DNA of 55,548 nt from Ruminococcus sp. (GCA_017473775.1 JAFUJH010000011.1:1-55548); one strand, 5' to 3'; shown: positions 42,450 to 52,012, counted from the stretch's first letter. Numbers and translations: made by a program. Notes: generated by a model from the letters alone, not told the origin.

Positions 42450-44084
42450 TTATTGAGTCTGTCTCTGTATGCTCTTCTGGATTTTACCGCTGATGGTCTT
42501 GGGCATTTCCTCGACAAATTCGATTATACGAATCCACTTGTACTCTGCAAGACGCTGATTTGTAAAATCTCTGATTTCAAGTTCAAGCTCTTTTGAAGGT
42601 TTGTATCCCTTACCCAATACGATAATTGCTTTTATAGCCTGACCTCGTAAAGCATCGGGAACACCGATAACACTGCACTCCACAACAGCCTCGTGTTCCA
42701 TGAGCACATTTTCAACTTCGTAGGGGCCTACTCTGAATCCGCCTGTTTTGATGATATCATCAAAACGACCGTGGAACCAATAGTGGCCGTTTTCATCCAT
42801 ATATGCGGCATCTCCTGTATGGTAGACTCCGCCACGCCATACATAGTCAAACTGTTCTTTGTTATCAAGGTAACCGCTGAAAACACCTACCTGCCGTCCC
42901 TCTTCTTCGGGAATAATTACAACCTCGCCGATTTCGCCTACATCTACCTTTTCACCGTTTTTACCTCTCAGCTCTATATTGTAAAAAGGTGAAGGTGTGC
43001 CCATTGAACCTTCAACAGGGGTACTGCCTTTAAAATTAGCAAGCAGTAGTGTGGTTTCGGTCTGTCCGTAGCCTTCGCAAAGCTCAAGACCTGTTCGCTC
43101 TGAGAATTTGCGGAACACCTCGGTAGCCAACATCTCACCTGCTGTAGAGGCGTGCTTTAATGTGGGCATAGAGGGAATACCCTTACGGACTAAGTATCTG
43201 TAAACCGTGGGAGGTGCACAGAAAGAGGTTACACCATAGCGGTTGATAACACCTGTCAGTTGCTTGGGGTCAAAGTTGTCAAAATCGTAAACCATAACTG
43301 CAGAGCCTGCAAGCCACTGGCCGTAAATCTTGCCCCAGCTTGCTTTTGCCCAACCGGTTTCTGCAACTGTAAAGTGAAGTCCTCCGTCTTCTGCTTGATG
43401 CCAGTATTTGGCTGTGACAATATGAGCCAGAGGATAAGCAAAATCGTGGATAACACCCTTGGGATATCCTGTTGTACCTGAGGTAAAATAAAGAAGCATC
43501 GGGTCTGTTGCCAAGGTAGGCTGACGGGGGAAATCCTCGCTTGCTTCTTTCATAGCGGATGTTAAATCCACAAATCCGTCGGTACTATTCTGTACGCAGA
43601 ATAGCTGAGGATTAAGGTTGGTCTCTGCTATTGCTTCTCTGATTTTTTCGGGAACATCATTCTGATAAGTGCAGACAACAGCCTTCACATCAGATGCGTT
43701 AAGTCGATAAACAAGGTCGTTGACAGTAAGCATATGAGTTGCAGGAATCATAACTGCACCTAACTTGTGCAGGGCAATGGCGGCAAACCAATACTCGTAA
43801 TGGCGTTTTAAAATAACTATGACTCTGTCGCCTCGGGAGATACCCGCATTTTTGAAAACATTTGCCATTTTGTTGCTGTAATTCTTTATGTCAGCAAATG
43901 TAAATATATGCTCTTCGTTTTCGGTGTTGCACCATACCATTGCCCGTTTGTCGGGGGTCTCAAGGGCAATAGCATCTACAACATCATAACCGAAGTTGAA
44001 GTTATCGGGAAAGTTAAGTGTAATTTTGCTGAGGTTACCGTTGGAGTCAAAAACCTCGGCACAAAATCTTTTGTATATACTCAC
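42450..44084 (-). CDS. AMP-forming acyl-CoA synthetase (medium/long-chain)
   Basis: The 544-aa ligase activates a fatty acid to acyl-CoA through an acyl-adenylate. It has the ANL motifs: LLYFTSGTTGYPKGVIH (P-loop), GYGQTETT, YHTGDAAYMDENGHYWFHGR, and the catalytic Lys region PKTISGKIQK at the C-terminus. It resembles MACS/acetyl-CoA synthetase-like forms; it lacks TM segments. GTG 44084 is the likely start because AAGGAG is then eight bases away; the frame extends only three codons further, to GTG 44093. It follows accA after 5 bases, so it is the last gene of the fatty-acid operon. It could charge exogenous fatty acids. Confidence 0.85.
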   Translation of the reverse strand: MSIYKRFCAEVFDSNGNLSKITLNFPDNFNFGYDVVDAIALETPDKRAMVWCNTENEEHIFTFADIKNYSNKMANVFKNAGISRGDRVIVILKRHYEYWFAAIALHKLGAVMIPATHMLTVNDLVYRLNASDVKAVVCTYQNDVPEKIREAIAETNLNPQLFCVQNSTDGFVDLTSAMKEASEDFPRQPTLATDPMLLYFTSGTTGYPKGVIHDFAYPLAHIVTAKYWHQAEDGGLHFTVAETGWAKASWGKIYGQWLAGSAVMVYDFDNFDPKQLTGVINRYGVTSFCAPPTVYRYLVRKGIPSMPTLKHASTAGEMLATEVFRKFSERTGLELCEGYGQTETTLLLANFKGSTPVEGSMGTPSPFYNIELRGKNGEKVDVGEIGEVVIIPEEEGRQVGVFSGYLDNKEQFDYVWRGGVYHTGDAAYMDENGHYWFHGRFDDIIKTGGFRVGPYEVENVLMEHEAVVECSVIGVPDALRGQAIKAIIVLGKGYKPSKELELEIRDFTNQRLAEYKWIRIIEFVEEMPKTISGKIQKSIQRQTQ

Positions 44085-44089
44085 TTGAA

Positions 44090-44878
44090 TCACTCCTTGA
44101 TCGCATTTCCACCTATTTTGCGGAAACGGTCATATCTTCTGGAAACTAAGTCCAAATCCTGAGAAAGCACGCTGAGTTCATCGGTGAGAAGCTTACGGAT
44201 TCTCAGGTAAAATTCCTTTTTACCCAAATCTTTTTCGGAAAGAATGCGTTCAATAACACCTAAACTTTTTGCATCTTCTGCAGTAAGTTTAAGGCTCTGG
44301 GCGGCAATATCTGCCTTGGCAGAATCTTTCCACAGGATGCTTGCACAGCCTTCGGGTGAAATTACAGAGTACACGCTGTTCTGAAGCATCCATACTCTGT
44401 CGGCAACGGCAAGTGCAAGTGCTCCGCCTGAGCCGCCCTCACCGATTAAAATTGAGATTATGGGAACGCAAAGGGTTGACATCTCCATTAGGTTTTCGGC
44501 AATTGCCTGACCCTGACCGCGTTCTTCGGCACCAATTCCGCAATAAGCACCTGAGGTATCAATAAAACAGATAACAGGTCTGCCGAATTTTTCAGCCTGC
44601 TTCATAAGACGCAAGGCTTTGCGGTAACCCTCGGGATGAGGAGCACCGAAGTTTCGGACGGTACGCTCTTTGGCGGTGTGGCCCTTTTCAATGGCAATAA
44701 CGGTTACAGGGGTTGAATTAAGCTGTGCAATACCGCCTACAATTGCCAGATCGTCTGAATATCTTCTGTCGCCGTGAAATTCTATGAAGCTTGAAAAAAT
44801 ATTCTTAATGTAATCAAGACCTGTTGGTCTTGAACTTTCGCGGGCAAGTTTTACTCTTTCATAAGGTTTTTCACTCAT
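44090..44878 (-). CDS. accA: Acetyl-CoA carboxylase carboxyltransferase subunit alpha
   Basis: 262 aa. Together with AccD it transfers CO2 from biotin to acetyl-CoA to give malonyl-CoA. Landmarks are ARESSRPTGLDYIKNIFSSF, FHGDRRYSDD, the oxyanion-type GAPHPEGYRKALRLMKQAEKF, and GEGGSGGALALAVADRVWML. It starts three bases after the AccD stop. It lies in the conserved order accC-accD-accA. Confidence 0.95.
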   Translation of the reverse strand: MSEKPYERVKLARESSRPTGLDYIKNIFSSFIEFHGDRRYSDDLAIVGGIAQLNSTPVTVIAIEKGHTAKERTVRNFGAPHPEGYRKALRLMKQAEKFGRPVICFIDTSGAYCGIGAEERGQGQAIAENLMEMSTLCVPIISILIGEGGSGGALALAVADRVWMLQNSVYSVISPEGCASILWKDSAKADIAAQSLKLTAEDAKSLGVIERILSEKDLGKKEFYLRIRKLLTDELSVLSQDLDLVSRRYDRFRKIGGNAIKE

Positions 44879-44881
44879 ATC

Positions 44882-45733
44882 TTACCCTCCGTTATGCATT
44901 TTAAGAAGAAGAGAAAGCATCTTCTTCTGATTCTGTCTTGCAACAATTTTATCTATGAATCCGTGCTTTAATACGAATTCAGAAGTCTGGAACTCTTTGG
45001 GGAGAGTTTTCTTTGTGGTTTGTTCAATTACCCTTTTGCCTGCAAAACCTACTGTAGCACCGGGCTCGGCAAGGATGATGTCTGCCTCCATAGCAAAGCT
45101 TGCAGTTACACCACCTGTGGTAGGGTCGGTGAGGACCGCAATGTAAAGAAGTCCTGCATCAGAGTGACGCTTAACAGCGGCACTGGTCTTTGCCATCTGC
45201 ATAAGGGATAAAAGTCCCTCCTGCATTCTTGCACCGCCTGAAACAGTAAATCCCACAACAGGTAACCGATGTTTCAGGGCATACTCAAAAAGGGAGGTGA
45301 TTTTCTCGCCAACTGCACTGCCCATACTGCCCATCATAAAGTAGCTTTCCATTACAAACAGACAGCACTTCTGATTACCTATAGTTGCAGTACCGCAGAT
45401 AACTGCCTCTTCTTCACCGCTGGCTACTCTGGCGGTTTCTGCCTTGTCCTTGTAGCCGGGGAAGCTGAGGGGATTTTCGGATTTCAGCGAACCGTAAAGC
45501 TCGTGAAAGCTGTTTTTATCTGTAATAAGTTTGATACGATGGCGTGCTTTCATTCTGAAATGATATCCGCAGGAGCACACAAGGTCGTTTGCCCACAGTC
45601 TGCTTAATGGAATATCCTTGTGGCAGTTGGGACAATTTTTTTCAGGTTCGCCTGCATCCTCATGAACAGGGGCCGAATTTCTGCCGCCTTCTTCAAGCTG
45701 GTTTTTAGGTTTTAAAAAATTTATGAGAGCCAT
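44882..45733 (-). CDS. accD: Acetyl-CoA carboxylase carboxyltransferase subunit beta
   Basis: 283 aa. The N-terminal zinc ribbon has CPNCHKDIP (C34, C37) and then VCSCGYHFR (C53, C55), so the second pair is C-x-C, where the family normally has C-x-x-C. The crotonase-type core follows (AVGEKITSLFEYAL, SGGARMQEGLLSLMQMAKTSAA, DPTTGGVTASFAMEADIILAEPGA). It pairs with AccA. The start lies four bases after the accC stop. The DNA around the zinc pair reads clearly, so the C-x-C is real in this sequence. Confidence 0.94.
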   Translation of the reverse strand: MALINFLKPKNQLEEGGRNSAPVHEDAGEPEKNCPNCHKDIPLSRLWANDLVCSCGYHFRMKARHRIKLITDKNSFHELYGSLKSENPLSFPGYKDKAETARVASGEEEAVICGTATIGNQKCCLFVMESYFMMGSMGSAVGEKITSLFEYALKHRLPVVGFTVSGGARMQEGLLSLMQMAKTSAAVKRHSDAGLLYIAVLTDPTTGGVTASFAMEADIILAEPGATVGFAGKRVIEQTTKKTLPKEFQTSEFVLKHGFIDKIVARQNQKKMLSLLLKMHNGG

Positions 45734-45737
45734 ATAA

Positions 45738-47045
45738 TCACCTGTTACCCATAAATGTTAAGTCGTAATCACCTGAAATAAAGCGGTCATCACCAATAAG
45801 ACTGAGCTGTTCTTCGATGTTTGTGGGAATACCGTCGATAACAAGCTCACACAGGGATGCACGCATTTTTCTCAGGGTTTCTTCTCTGGTTTTTGCATAA
45901 ACAATAAGCTTGCCTAAAAGTGAATCGTAGTAGGGAGAAACCGTTGTGCCCTCAATAAGGCAGGTGTCAAAGCGCACCGAAGGGCCACCGGGTACATGCA
46001 GCATCTTTAGCTTGCCGCAAGCCTTGGCATTAATGCGGCACTCTATGGCAGAGCCTCTGATTTTGATTTCGTCCTGAGTAAAGCCTAAAGGAATACCTGC
46101 GGCAATACGAATCTGCCACTTTACAAGGTCAAAGCCTGTGAGCATTTCGGTTACGGAGTGCTCTACCTGAAGCCTTACATTCATTTCCATAAACCAGAAG
46201 TTGCCTTCTTTATCAAGGAGAAACTCCAGAGTGCCTGCACCTACATATCCGATCTTCTTAACCGCATCAACTGCAAGCTCAATAATATTAGCCCTCTGTT
46301 CCTTGCTTACTGCAGGGGAGGGGGTTTCCTCAATAAGTTTCTGGTTTCTTCTTTGCAGAGAGCAGTCTCTGTCTCCAAGGCACACTGCATTGCCGTGCTC
46401 GTCAGCAAGAATCTGTAGTTCTACATGACGGGCAGGGAAAATGTATTTTTCAAGGTATACACTGCCGTCGCCAAAGGCACTGATAGCTTCGGTTGTAGCC
46501 TGAAGATAAGCATCTTCAAGGTCTTCCTCTGCACGGATAAGGCGAATGCCTCTGCCGCCACCGCCTGCACAAGCCTTGAGCATTACAGGATAACCGATTT
46601 TAGCGGCTTCTTTTTTTGCATCTTCTACACTTGCTACAGCAGAAGTACCCGGAATAACAGAAAGCCCAGTGCCTCTGATAAGCTCCTTTAACACTGCTTT
46701 GTCGCTTAACCGCTCCATACTGTCGGGGTCGGGACCTATGAAAACAAGTCCGTTTTTGCGACAAAGGCGAGCAAAATGGGCATTTTCGGAAAGAAAACCG
46801 TAGCCCGGGTGAATAGCCTGAGCACCTGCTAAAATTGCAGTACTTATAATCTGATTTTCGTTTAAGTAGCTGTCGGAGGCTTCAGAAGAGCCTATGCAAT
46901 AGCTCTGGTCTGCAAGGGCTACATGCAGGGCATTTTTGTCAGCCTCGGAATACACAGCCACAGTAGCTACACCCATTTCCTTACAAGCACGAATAATGCG
47001 GACAGCGATTTCGCCTCGGTTGGCAATAAGAATTTTTGAGAACAT
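45738..47045 (-). CDS. accC: Biotin carboxylase
   Basis: 435 aa, the ATP-grasp enzyme that carboxylates biotin on AccB. It starts MFSKILIANRGEIAVRIIRA. Motifs are ACAGGGGRGIRLIR (glycine-rich ATP loop), CLGDRDCSLQRRNQKLIEE, and FWFMEMNVRLQVEHSVTEM (catalytic and metal residues). The length is at the short end of the family but the core is intact. It starts two bases after the fabZ stop. Confidence 0.96.
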   Translation of the reverse strand: MFSKILIANRGEIAVRIIRACKEMGVATVAVYSEADKNALHVALADQSYCIGSSEASDSYLNENQIISTAILAGAQAIHPGYGFLSENAHFARLCRKNGLVFIGPDPDSMERLSDKAVLKELIRGTGLSVIPGTSAVASVEDAKKEAAKIGYPVMLKACAGGGGRGIRLIRAEEDLEDAYLQATTEAISAFGDGSVYLEKYIFPARHVELQILADEHGNAVCLGDRDCSLQRRNQKLIEETPSPAVSKEQRANIIELAVDAVKKIGYVGAGTLEFLLDKEGNFWFMEMNVRLQVEHSVTEMLTGFDLVKWQIRIAAGIPLGFTQDEIKIRGSAIECRINAKACGKLKMLHVPGGPSVRFDTCLIEGTTVSPYYDSLLGKLIVYAKTREETLRKMRASLCELVIDGIPTNIEEQLSLIGDDRFISGDYDLTFMGNR

Positions 47046-47047
47046 AT

Positions 47048-47464
47048 TTATTCACCTGTAATAGCAAAAGAAAATTCAGCAGAAACGCAAAGCTTGTCGT
47101 CAACCTTTACCGTACCCTCGGCAAAGTAAAAGGGATGCTTTGCTCTTGTGATGCTACAATTTGTGATGATTGTGTCGCCGGGACGGACAGGGTTGCGGAA
47201 CTTTACCTTATTAAGACCTGTGTAAACAGGAGTGGTGCCCTCTTTCATTTTATCCTGCAGAAGTACACAGCAGGACTGTGCTAAAATTTCGCAGAGGATT
47301 ACACCGGGAACAATTGGGTTTTCGGGAAAATGTCCTCTTAAAAAGAACTCGTCACCGCGGACAAAGTATTTGCCTACAGCCTGACCGTCTTTGCTTTCTG
47401 CCTCGTCAAGGAGAAGCATATCTTCCCTGTGGGGAAGAATCTTCATGATTTCTTCTTTATTCAT
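47048..47464 (-). CDS. fabZ: 3-hydroxyacyl-ACP dehydratase
   Basis: 138 aa, hot-dog fold. It dehydrates 3-hydroxyacyl-ACP. The catalytic helix motif is LRGHFPENPIVPGVILCE (H45 and E59). It starts MNKEEIMKILPHREDMLLLD, the expected FabZ opening. No FabA is visible, so any unsaturated fatty acid would need another route. Four-base gap to accB. Confidence 0.95.
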   Translation of the reverse strand: MNKEEIMKILPHREDMLLLDEAESKDGQAVGKYFVRGDEFFLRGHFPENPIVPGVILCEILAQSCCVLLQDKMKEGTTPVYTGLNKVKFRNPVRPGDTIITNCSITRAKHPFYFAEGTVKVDDKLCVSAEFSFAITGE

Positions 47465-47468
47465 AACC

Positions 47469-47894
47469 TTACCTCTTAATGCGGAAAAGCTCTGTGCCGA
47501 ACTCTACAACCTGACCGTTAGTAACGCAGATTTCAAGAATCTCGCCATCTTCCTCGGCGATAATCTCGTTCATAAGTTTCATAGCCTCAACAATGCAAAG
47601 GGTCTGACCCTTTTTTACCTTGTCGCCGATATTGACATATGGCTCGGCATTTTCGGCAGGAGCAGCATAAAACACGCCTACAAGTGGAGAGGTAACGCTG
47701 ATATAATCTGTGTTTGCAGGTACAGCTTGAGAAACTGCCTGGGGAGCCGCAGCCTCTACAGTAACGGTTTCTCTGACTGTCTGAGGGAAAGAACGCTCTA
47801 AACGGACAACCCTGTTATCTTCGGTGATTTCCAAGCCTGTTAAGCCAAGCTCCTGCATAAGTTCTGCGTATTTTCTGATGTCTGTCTCGTTCAT
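47469..47894 (-). CDS. accB: Biotin carboxyl carrier protein
   Basis: 141 aa. The N-terminal 30 residues (DIRKYAELMQELGLTGLEI) are the AccB head, an Ala/Pro-rich linker follows at about 48-62, and the C-terminal biotinyl domain ends with the biotin-attachment motif EAMKLMNE (K106). Starts three bases after the fabF stop. Confidence 0.95.
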   Translation of the reverse strand: MNETDIRKYAELMQELGLTGLEITEDNRVVRLERSFPQTVRETVTVEAAAPQAVSQAVPANTDYISVTSPLVGVFYAAPAENAEPYVNIGDKVKKGQTLCIVEAMKLMNEIIAEEDGEILEICVTNGQVVEFGTELFRIKR

Positions 47895-47897
47895 AAG

Positions 47898-49133
47898 TTA
47901 CACCTTTCTGAATGCAAGGCAGGCGTTGTGTCCGCCGAAGCCTAAAGAATTTGAAAGAGCTAAAGTAATATCAGCAGTTACAGCTGTGTTGGGAACGCAG
48001 TTGAGGTCACATACCTCATCCTGCTCTTTCAGATTGATTGTAGGGGGGATAATTCCCTCCTCGAGTGCTTTGATACAAGCCAAAGCCTCAATAGCACCTG
48101 CGGCACCGAGCATATGGCCTGTCATAGACTTTGTAGAGCTGACATAAGCTTTTTTTGCGTTTTCTTCGCCAAGAGCCTTCTTAATGGCAACTGTCTCGAT
48201 TTTGTCGTTCATAGGTGTGCCTGTGCCGTGAGCATTTATGTAAACTACATCTGCATCTGTGAAGTTTGCTTCTTTCATAGCCTCCACCATAGCGGCGGCA
48301 CCGCCTCTTGCTTCAGGGTGGGGAGCGGTGATGTGGTATGCGTCACAGGTTGAGCCGTAACCGCAAACCTCTGCATAAATCTTTGCACCTCGAGCTTTAG
48401 CGTGCTCATATTCTTCAAGAACAAGTGCAACTGCACCTTCGCCCATTACAAAACCGCCTCTTCGTTTGTCAAAGGGAAGAGAAGCCTCGTCGGGGTCTGT
48501 TGCTACGGATAAAGCCTGACAGTTAATAAAGCCTGCAGCAGCAGAAGCAGTAATAGAAGCCTCTGCACCGCCTGTGATTACTGCGTCAGCATAGCCGTGA
48601 CGGATAAGACGCATTGCCTCACCGATAGCGTTACTGCCTGATGCACAGGCTGTAACACAGGGCTGAGCTGAACCGCGACAATCGTGACGCAGAGCAATCA
48701 TACCTGATGCCATATTGGCTATCATCATGGGAACAAAAAGAGGGGAAACGCGTCTGGGACCTTTTCCCATAAGCTTTGTGTGCTCTGTCTCGAAGGTGCC
48801 GATACCGCCGATGCCTGTACCCATCTGAACTGCAAACCGTTCAGGCTCTACAGTGCCTGCCACACCGCTTTCATCAACTGCCTGCTGAGCGGCGGCTACT
48901 GCAAACTGAGTAAAACGGTCAGTACGGAGAGTATCATTAACCTCCATATACTCCAAGGGGTCGAAGTCCTTTACCTCTGCGGCAAGCTTTGCCTTGAATT
49001 TTTCTGTATCAAAAAGTGTAATGGGTGCAATACCGTTTTTACCGTTTTTAAGGCTTTCCCAAGTGGTTTCTGCATTATTACCCACGGGAGTAACTGCACC
49101 TAAGCCCGTTACAACTACTCGTCTGTTTTCCAT
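47898..49133 (-). CDS. fabF: 3-oxoacyl-ACP synthase II
   Basis: 411 aa. It condenses malonyl-ACP with acyl-ACP. The catalytic Cys is C163 in VTACASGSN, with His in YINAHGTGTPMND and STKSMTGHMLGAAGA. A thiolase-fold KASII, not FabH, because of these spacings. The only condensing enzyme in the operon. Confidence 0.96.
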   Translation of the reverse strand: MENRRVVVTGLGAVTPVGNNAETTWESLKNGKNGIAPITLFDTEKFKAKLAAEVKDFDPLEYMEVNDTLRTDRFTQFAVAAAQQAVDESGVAGTVEPERFAVQMGTGIGGIGTFETEHTKLMGKGPRRVSPLFVPMMIANMASGMIALRHDCRGSAQPCVTACASGSNAIGEAMRLIRHGYADAVITGGAEASITASAAAGFINCQALSVATDPDEASLPFDKRRGGFVMGEGAVALVLEEYEHAKARGAKIYAEVCGYGSTCDAYHITAPHPEARGGAAAMVEAMKEANFTDADVVYINAHGTGTPMNDKIETVAIKKALGEENAKKAYVSSTKSMTGHMLGAAGAIEALACIKALEEGIIPPTINLKEQDEVCDLNCVPNTAVTADITLALSNSLGFGGHNACLAFRKV

Positions 49134-49177
49134 GTTGTCCTCCTGTTTATAAAAAAAGTTGGATTTTTAATTGAGTT

Positions 49178-49906
49178 TTACATAGCTATGCCGCCGTCTA
49201 CCCGCAAGGTCTCGCCTGTTACATATTTAGCTGTGGCAAGATATGCAGCGGCCTCGGCAATGTCTTCTGTTTCGCCCATTCTGCCTAAGGGTATCATCTT
49301 CAAAAGGGGGCTGTCTGCCTGACTTTCGGTCATATCTGTGGCGATAAAACCGGGGGCAATTGCGTTGCATCTTACGCCTCTGGCTGCAAGCTCTTTGGCA
49401 ACACTTTTTGTAAGTCCGATAAGACCTGCTTTGGAGGCAGAATAGTTTGCCTGACCTGCGTTACCCATAATACCTGCTACTGAAGAAATGTTGATGATAC
49501 ATCCCTCGCGGTTTCGCATAAAAATACCGGTTAAGTGTCTTATCATATTGAAAGCACCCTTGAGGTTGGTGTTTATTACATCGTCAAAGGAGTCTTCTTT
49601 CATCATTGCAATAAGACCGTCTTTTGTAATGCCTGCATTGTTTACCAAAATGTGCACTGTGCCGAAGTCGTCCTTAACCTGAGACACCAACTCTTTGGTA
49701 GCCTCAAAGTCTGCAACATCACACTTGTAAGCCTTTGCTTTAACACCATAGCTTTCGGCACAAGCATTTGCTACTGCTTCGGCTTTATCCTGACTTCCTG
49801 CATAAACAATAGCAACATCAGCACCTAAGGATGCAAATTTTCTTGCAATTGCTTCGCCTATACCACGGGAAGCACCGGTTACTATTGCTACTTTATCTTT
49901 AAGCAT
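49178..49906 (-). CDS. fabG: 3-oxoacyl-ACP reductase
   Basis: 242 aa, short-chain dehydrogenase. The NADPH loop is TGASRGIGEAIA, the catalytic residues are S141/S142 (INISSVAG), Y155 and K159 (NYSASKAG). Starts two bases after the fabD stop. Forty-four bases separate its stop from fabF, with GGAGG inside. Confidence 0.96.
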   Translation of the reverse strand: MLKDKVAIVTGASRGIGEAIARKFASLGADVAIVYAGSQDKAEAVANACAESYGVKAKAYKCDVADFEATKELVSQVKDDFGTVHILVNNAGITKDGLIAMMKEDSFDDVINTNLKGAFNMIRHLTGIFMRNREGCIINISSVAGIMGNAGQANYSASKAGLIGLTKSVAKELAARGVRCNAIAPGFIATDMTESQADSPLLKMIPLGRMGETEDIAEAAAYLATAKYVTGETLRVDGGIAM

Positions 49907-49908
49907 CT

Positions 49909-50799
49909 TTACACCTCCGCTAAAACTTCAAAAACTGTCTGAGCGTGAGCGTCAGGGTCAATTTTCTTAATCATATTTGTAAGAGTCCTGCCGGGGCCTA
50001 TTTCAACAAATGTATCGAAGCCTTCAGCGATCATATTACGGATAATCTGCTCCCACTTAACAGGTGAGCAAATCTGGCTTGACAGAAGTTCAGCAACATC
50101 GCCTTCATAAACCTGAGCTGTTTTGTTGGAATAGAGGGGGATTTCAATGTCTTTGATCTCTGTGTTCTGAATTTCGGTCTTAAAAGCCTCAGCTGCAGCC
50201 TTCATAAAGGGAGAATGGAAAGCACCCTTGACCTTAAGGGGAACTGCTCTGCCGCCTGCTGCTTTTACTTCCTCTACAAACGGAGCCATTTCAGCAGTAA
50301 GTCCTGAGCAAGTAACCTGACCCGGACAATTGAAGTTTACAGGGAAAATGTTTGTGAATTTACCTGCAATTTCCTCAACCTGCTCGTTTGTAAGTTTTAC
50401 TACAGCCACCATGGAAGTGTCGAACTTGTCAGCTTCAGCCTGCATTAATTCGCCTCTTTTGCAAACAAGAGCAAAGCCGTCTTTCTTTGAAAATGCACCT
50501 GAAACAGTGGCGGCTACTACCTCGCCCAAAGAAAAGCCTGCTACAGCATCGGGGATGATGCCTTTGGACTTAAGGGTCTCACAAGCAGCAAGTTCCATTG
50601 CAAATAAACAAGGCTGGGTGTTTTTAGTTTCTTTAAGTTCATCGGCTGTGCCTTCAAAGCACTGCTTTGAGGTACCCTCCCTTAAAGAATCGCAAAGGTC
50701 AAAAACCTCTTTAGCAACAGGGTACTGCTCACAAAGCTCTTTTCCCATACCTGGAAACTGGTCGCCCTGACCCGAAAAAACAAATGCTATTTTACCCAT
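49909..50799 (-). CDS. fabD: Malonyl-CoA:ACP transacylase
   Basis: 296 aa. It loads malonate on ACP. FVFSGQGDQFPGMGK opens the fold, the nucleophile elbow is GFSLGE (S90), and the His is in GAFHSPFMKAA. GPGRTLTNMI closes. It overlaps the fabK end by 13 bases. Confidence 0.96.
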   Translation of the reverse strand: MGKIAFVFSGQGDQFPGMGKELCEQYPVAKEVFDLCDSLREGTSKQCFEGTADELKETKNTQPCLFAMELAACETLKSKGIIPDAVAGFSLGEVVAATVSGAFSKKDGFALVCKRGELMQAEADKFDTSMVAVVKLTNEQVEEIAGKFTNIFPVNFNCPGQVTCSGLTAEMAPFVEEVKAAGGRAVPLKVKGAFHSPFMKAAAEAFKTEIQNTEIKDIEIPLYSNKTAQVYEGDVAELLSSQICSPVKWEQIIRNMIAEGFDTFVEIGPGRTLTNMIKKIDPDAHAQTVFEVLAEV

Positions 50800-51731
50800 T
50801 TATCTGCACCTCTTAAGATAGGCTCTGCCTCTTCCATAATTTCTTTGACAATTTCTGCGGCAGGCTGTTCTTTCTTTACCATAGCGGCACACTGACCTGA
50901 AAGGAAGCAACCCTTCTCAAGGTTACCTTCCTGAACAGCAAGACGCAAAGCTCCTACTGCTAAGTTTTCAAGTTCTTCGTCAGGCATTCCGCCATACTCA
51001 GCCTTTGAATAATCCCTTGCAAATTGGGTACGAAGGCTTCTTACGGGATGACCGAGACGCTTGCCTGTAACCATTGTGCAAAGGTCAGTAGCTTTTAAAA
51101 TCTTCTCTTTATAAGTAGGATGAATACTACATTCCTCAGCACACAAAAAGCGGGTTCCCAGCTGAACACCCTGAGCACCCAGTATAAATGCGGCGGCTAC
51201 ACCTCTGCCGTCGGCGATACCGCCTGCGGCAATTACAGGAAGATTTGTTGCGTCGCAAATCTGAGGAACAAGAACAATTGTGGTAAGCTCACCAACATGG
51301 CCGCCGCTTTCTCCGCCCTCAGCAATAAGGGCAGTTGCACCTAAGCGAGTCATAAGCTTTGCCATAGCAACAGAAGCAACAACAGGAATAACCTTGATGT
51401 CAGCCTCTTTCCATGCTTTCATATATTTAGAAGGGTTGCCGGCACCTGTGGTGACAACCTGAACTTTTTCTTCAATAACAACCTCTGCAACTTCATCGGC
51501 AAAGGGGCTCATAAGCATAATGTTAACACCGATGGGCTTCTTGGTAATGGCTTTGGCAATTCTTATCTGCTCACGCACATAATCTGCGGGAGCATTACCT
51601 GCGGCAATAATACCAAGGCCGCCACCGTCGGACACGGCAGCGGCCAATTTGCCGTCAGCGATCCAAGCCATTCCGCCCTGAAATACGGGATATTCGATTC
51701 CCAGAATTTCGCAAATCTCTGACTTAATCAT
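50787..51731 (-). CDS. fabK: FMN-dependent enoyl-ACP reductase II
   Basis: 314 aa TIM barrel, the last reduction step of elongation. FabK landmarks are YPVFQGGMAWIADGKLAAAVSDGGGLGII, AEGGESGGHVGE, and IAAGGIADGRGVAAAFILGAQGVQLGTRFL (FMN phosphate site). It replaces FabI in many Firmicutes. Position directly after acpP is typical. It starts five bases after the acpP stop. Confidence 0.94.
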   Translation of the reverse strand: MIKSEICEILGIEYPVFQGGMAWIADGKLAAAVSDGGGLGIIAAGNAPADYVREQIRIAKAITKKPIGVNIMLMSPFADEVAEVVIEEKVQVVTTGAGNPSKYMKAWKEADIKVIPVVASVAMAKLMTRLGATALIAEGGESGGHVGELTTIVLVPQICDATNLPVIAAGGIADGRGVAAAFILGAQGVQLGTRFLCAEECSIHPTYKEKILKATDLCTMVTGKRLGHPVRSLRTQFARDYSKAEYGGMPDEELENLAVGALRLAVQEGNLEKGCFLSGQCAAMVKKEQPAAEIVKEIMEEAEPILRGADKWVK

Positions 51732-51736
51732 AGTTT

Positions 51737-51958
51737 TTAACCCTGCTTGCTCTGGATGAACTTGTTGAGGTCGTCAATTGTCTCAACCTTCTGGTCAAGC
51801 TCAATCTCGATGCCGATTTCGTCCTCGAGGTTCATAAGAAGCTCTACTGTGTCGAGAGAGTCGATACCAAGCTCAGAGAAAGTGCTCTCGGGCTTAACAT
51901 CAGCTACATCACAGCCTGTGCGTTCTGAAACGATTTTTGCAATAGCGTCAAAGTACAT
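51737..51958 (-). CDS. acpP: Acyl carrier protein
   Basis: 73 aa, acidic four-helix protein. The phosphopantetheine site is S34 in LGIDSLDTVELLM. GGAGG stands before the ATG. First gene of the operon. In related clostridia fabH usually precedes it; here the upstream 570 bases hold no gene. Confidence 0.96.
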   Translation of the reverse strand: MYFDAIAKIVSERTGCDVADVKPESTFSELGIDSLDTVELLMNLEDEIGIEIELDQKVETIDDLNKFIQSKQG

Positions 51959-52012
51959 AATAATATGCCTCCATTATTTTTTTCAGGCAGCAAAGCATAC
52001 CTGTCTGGAATT

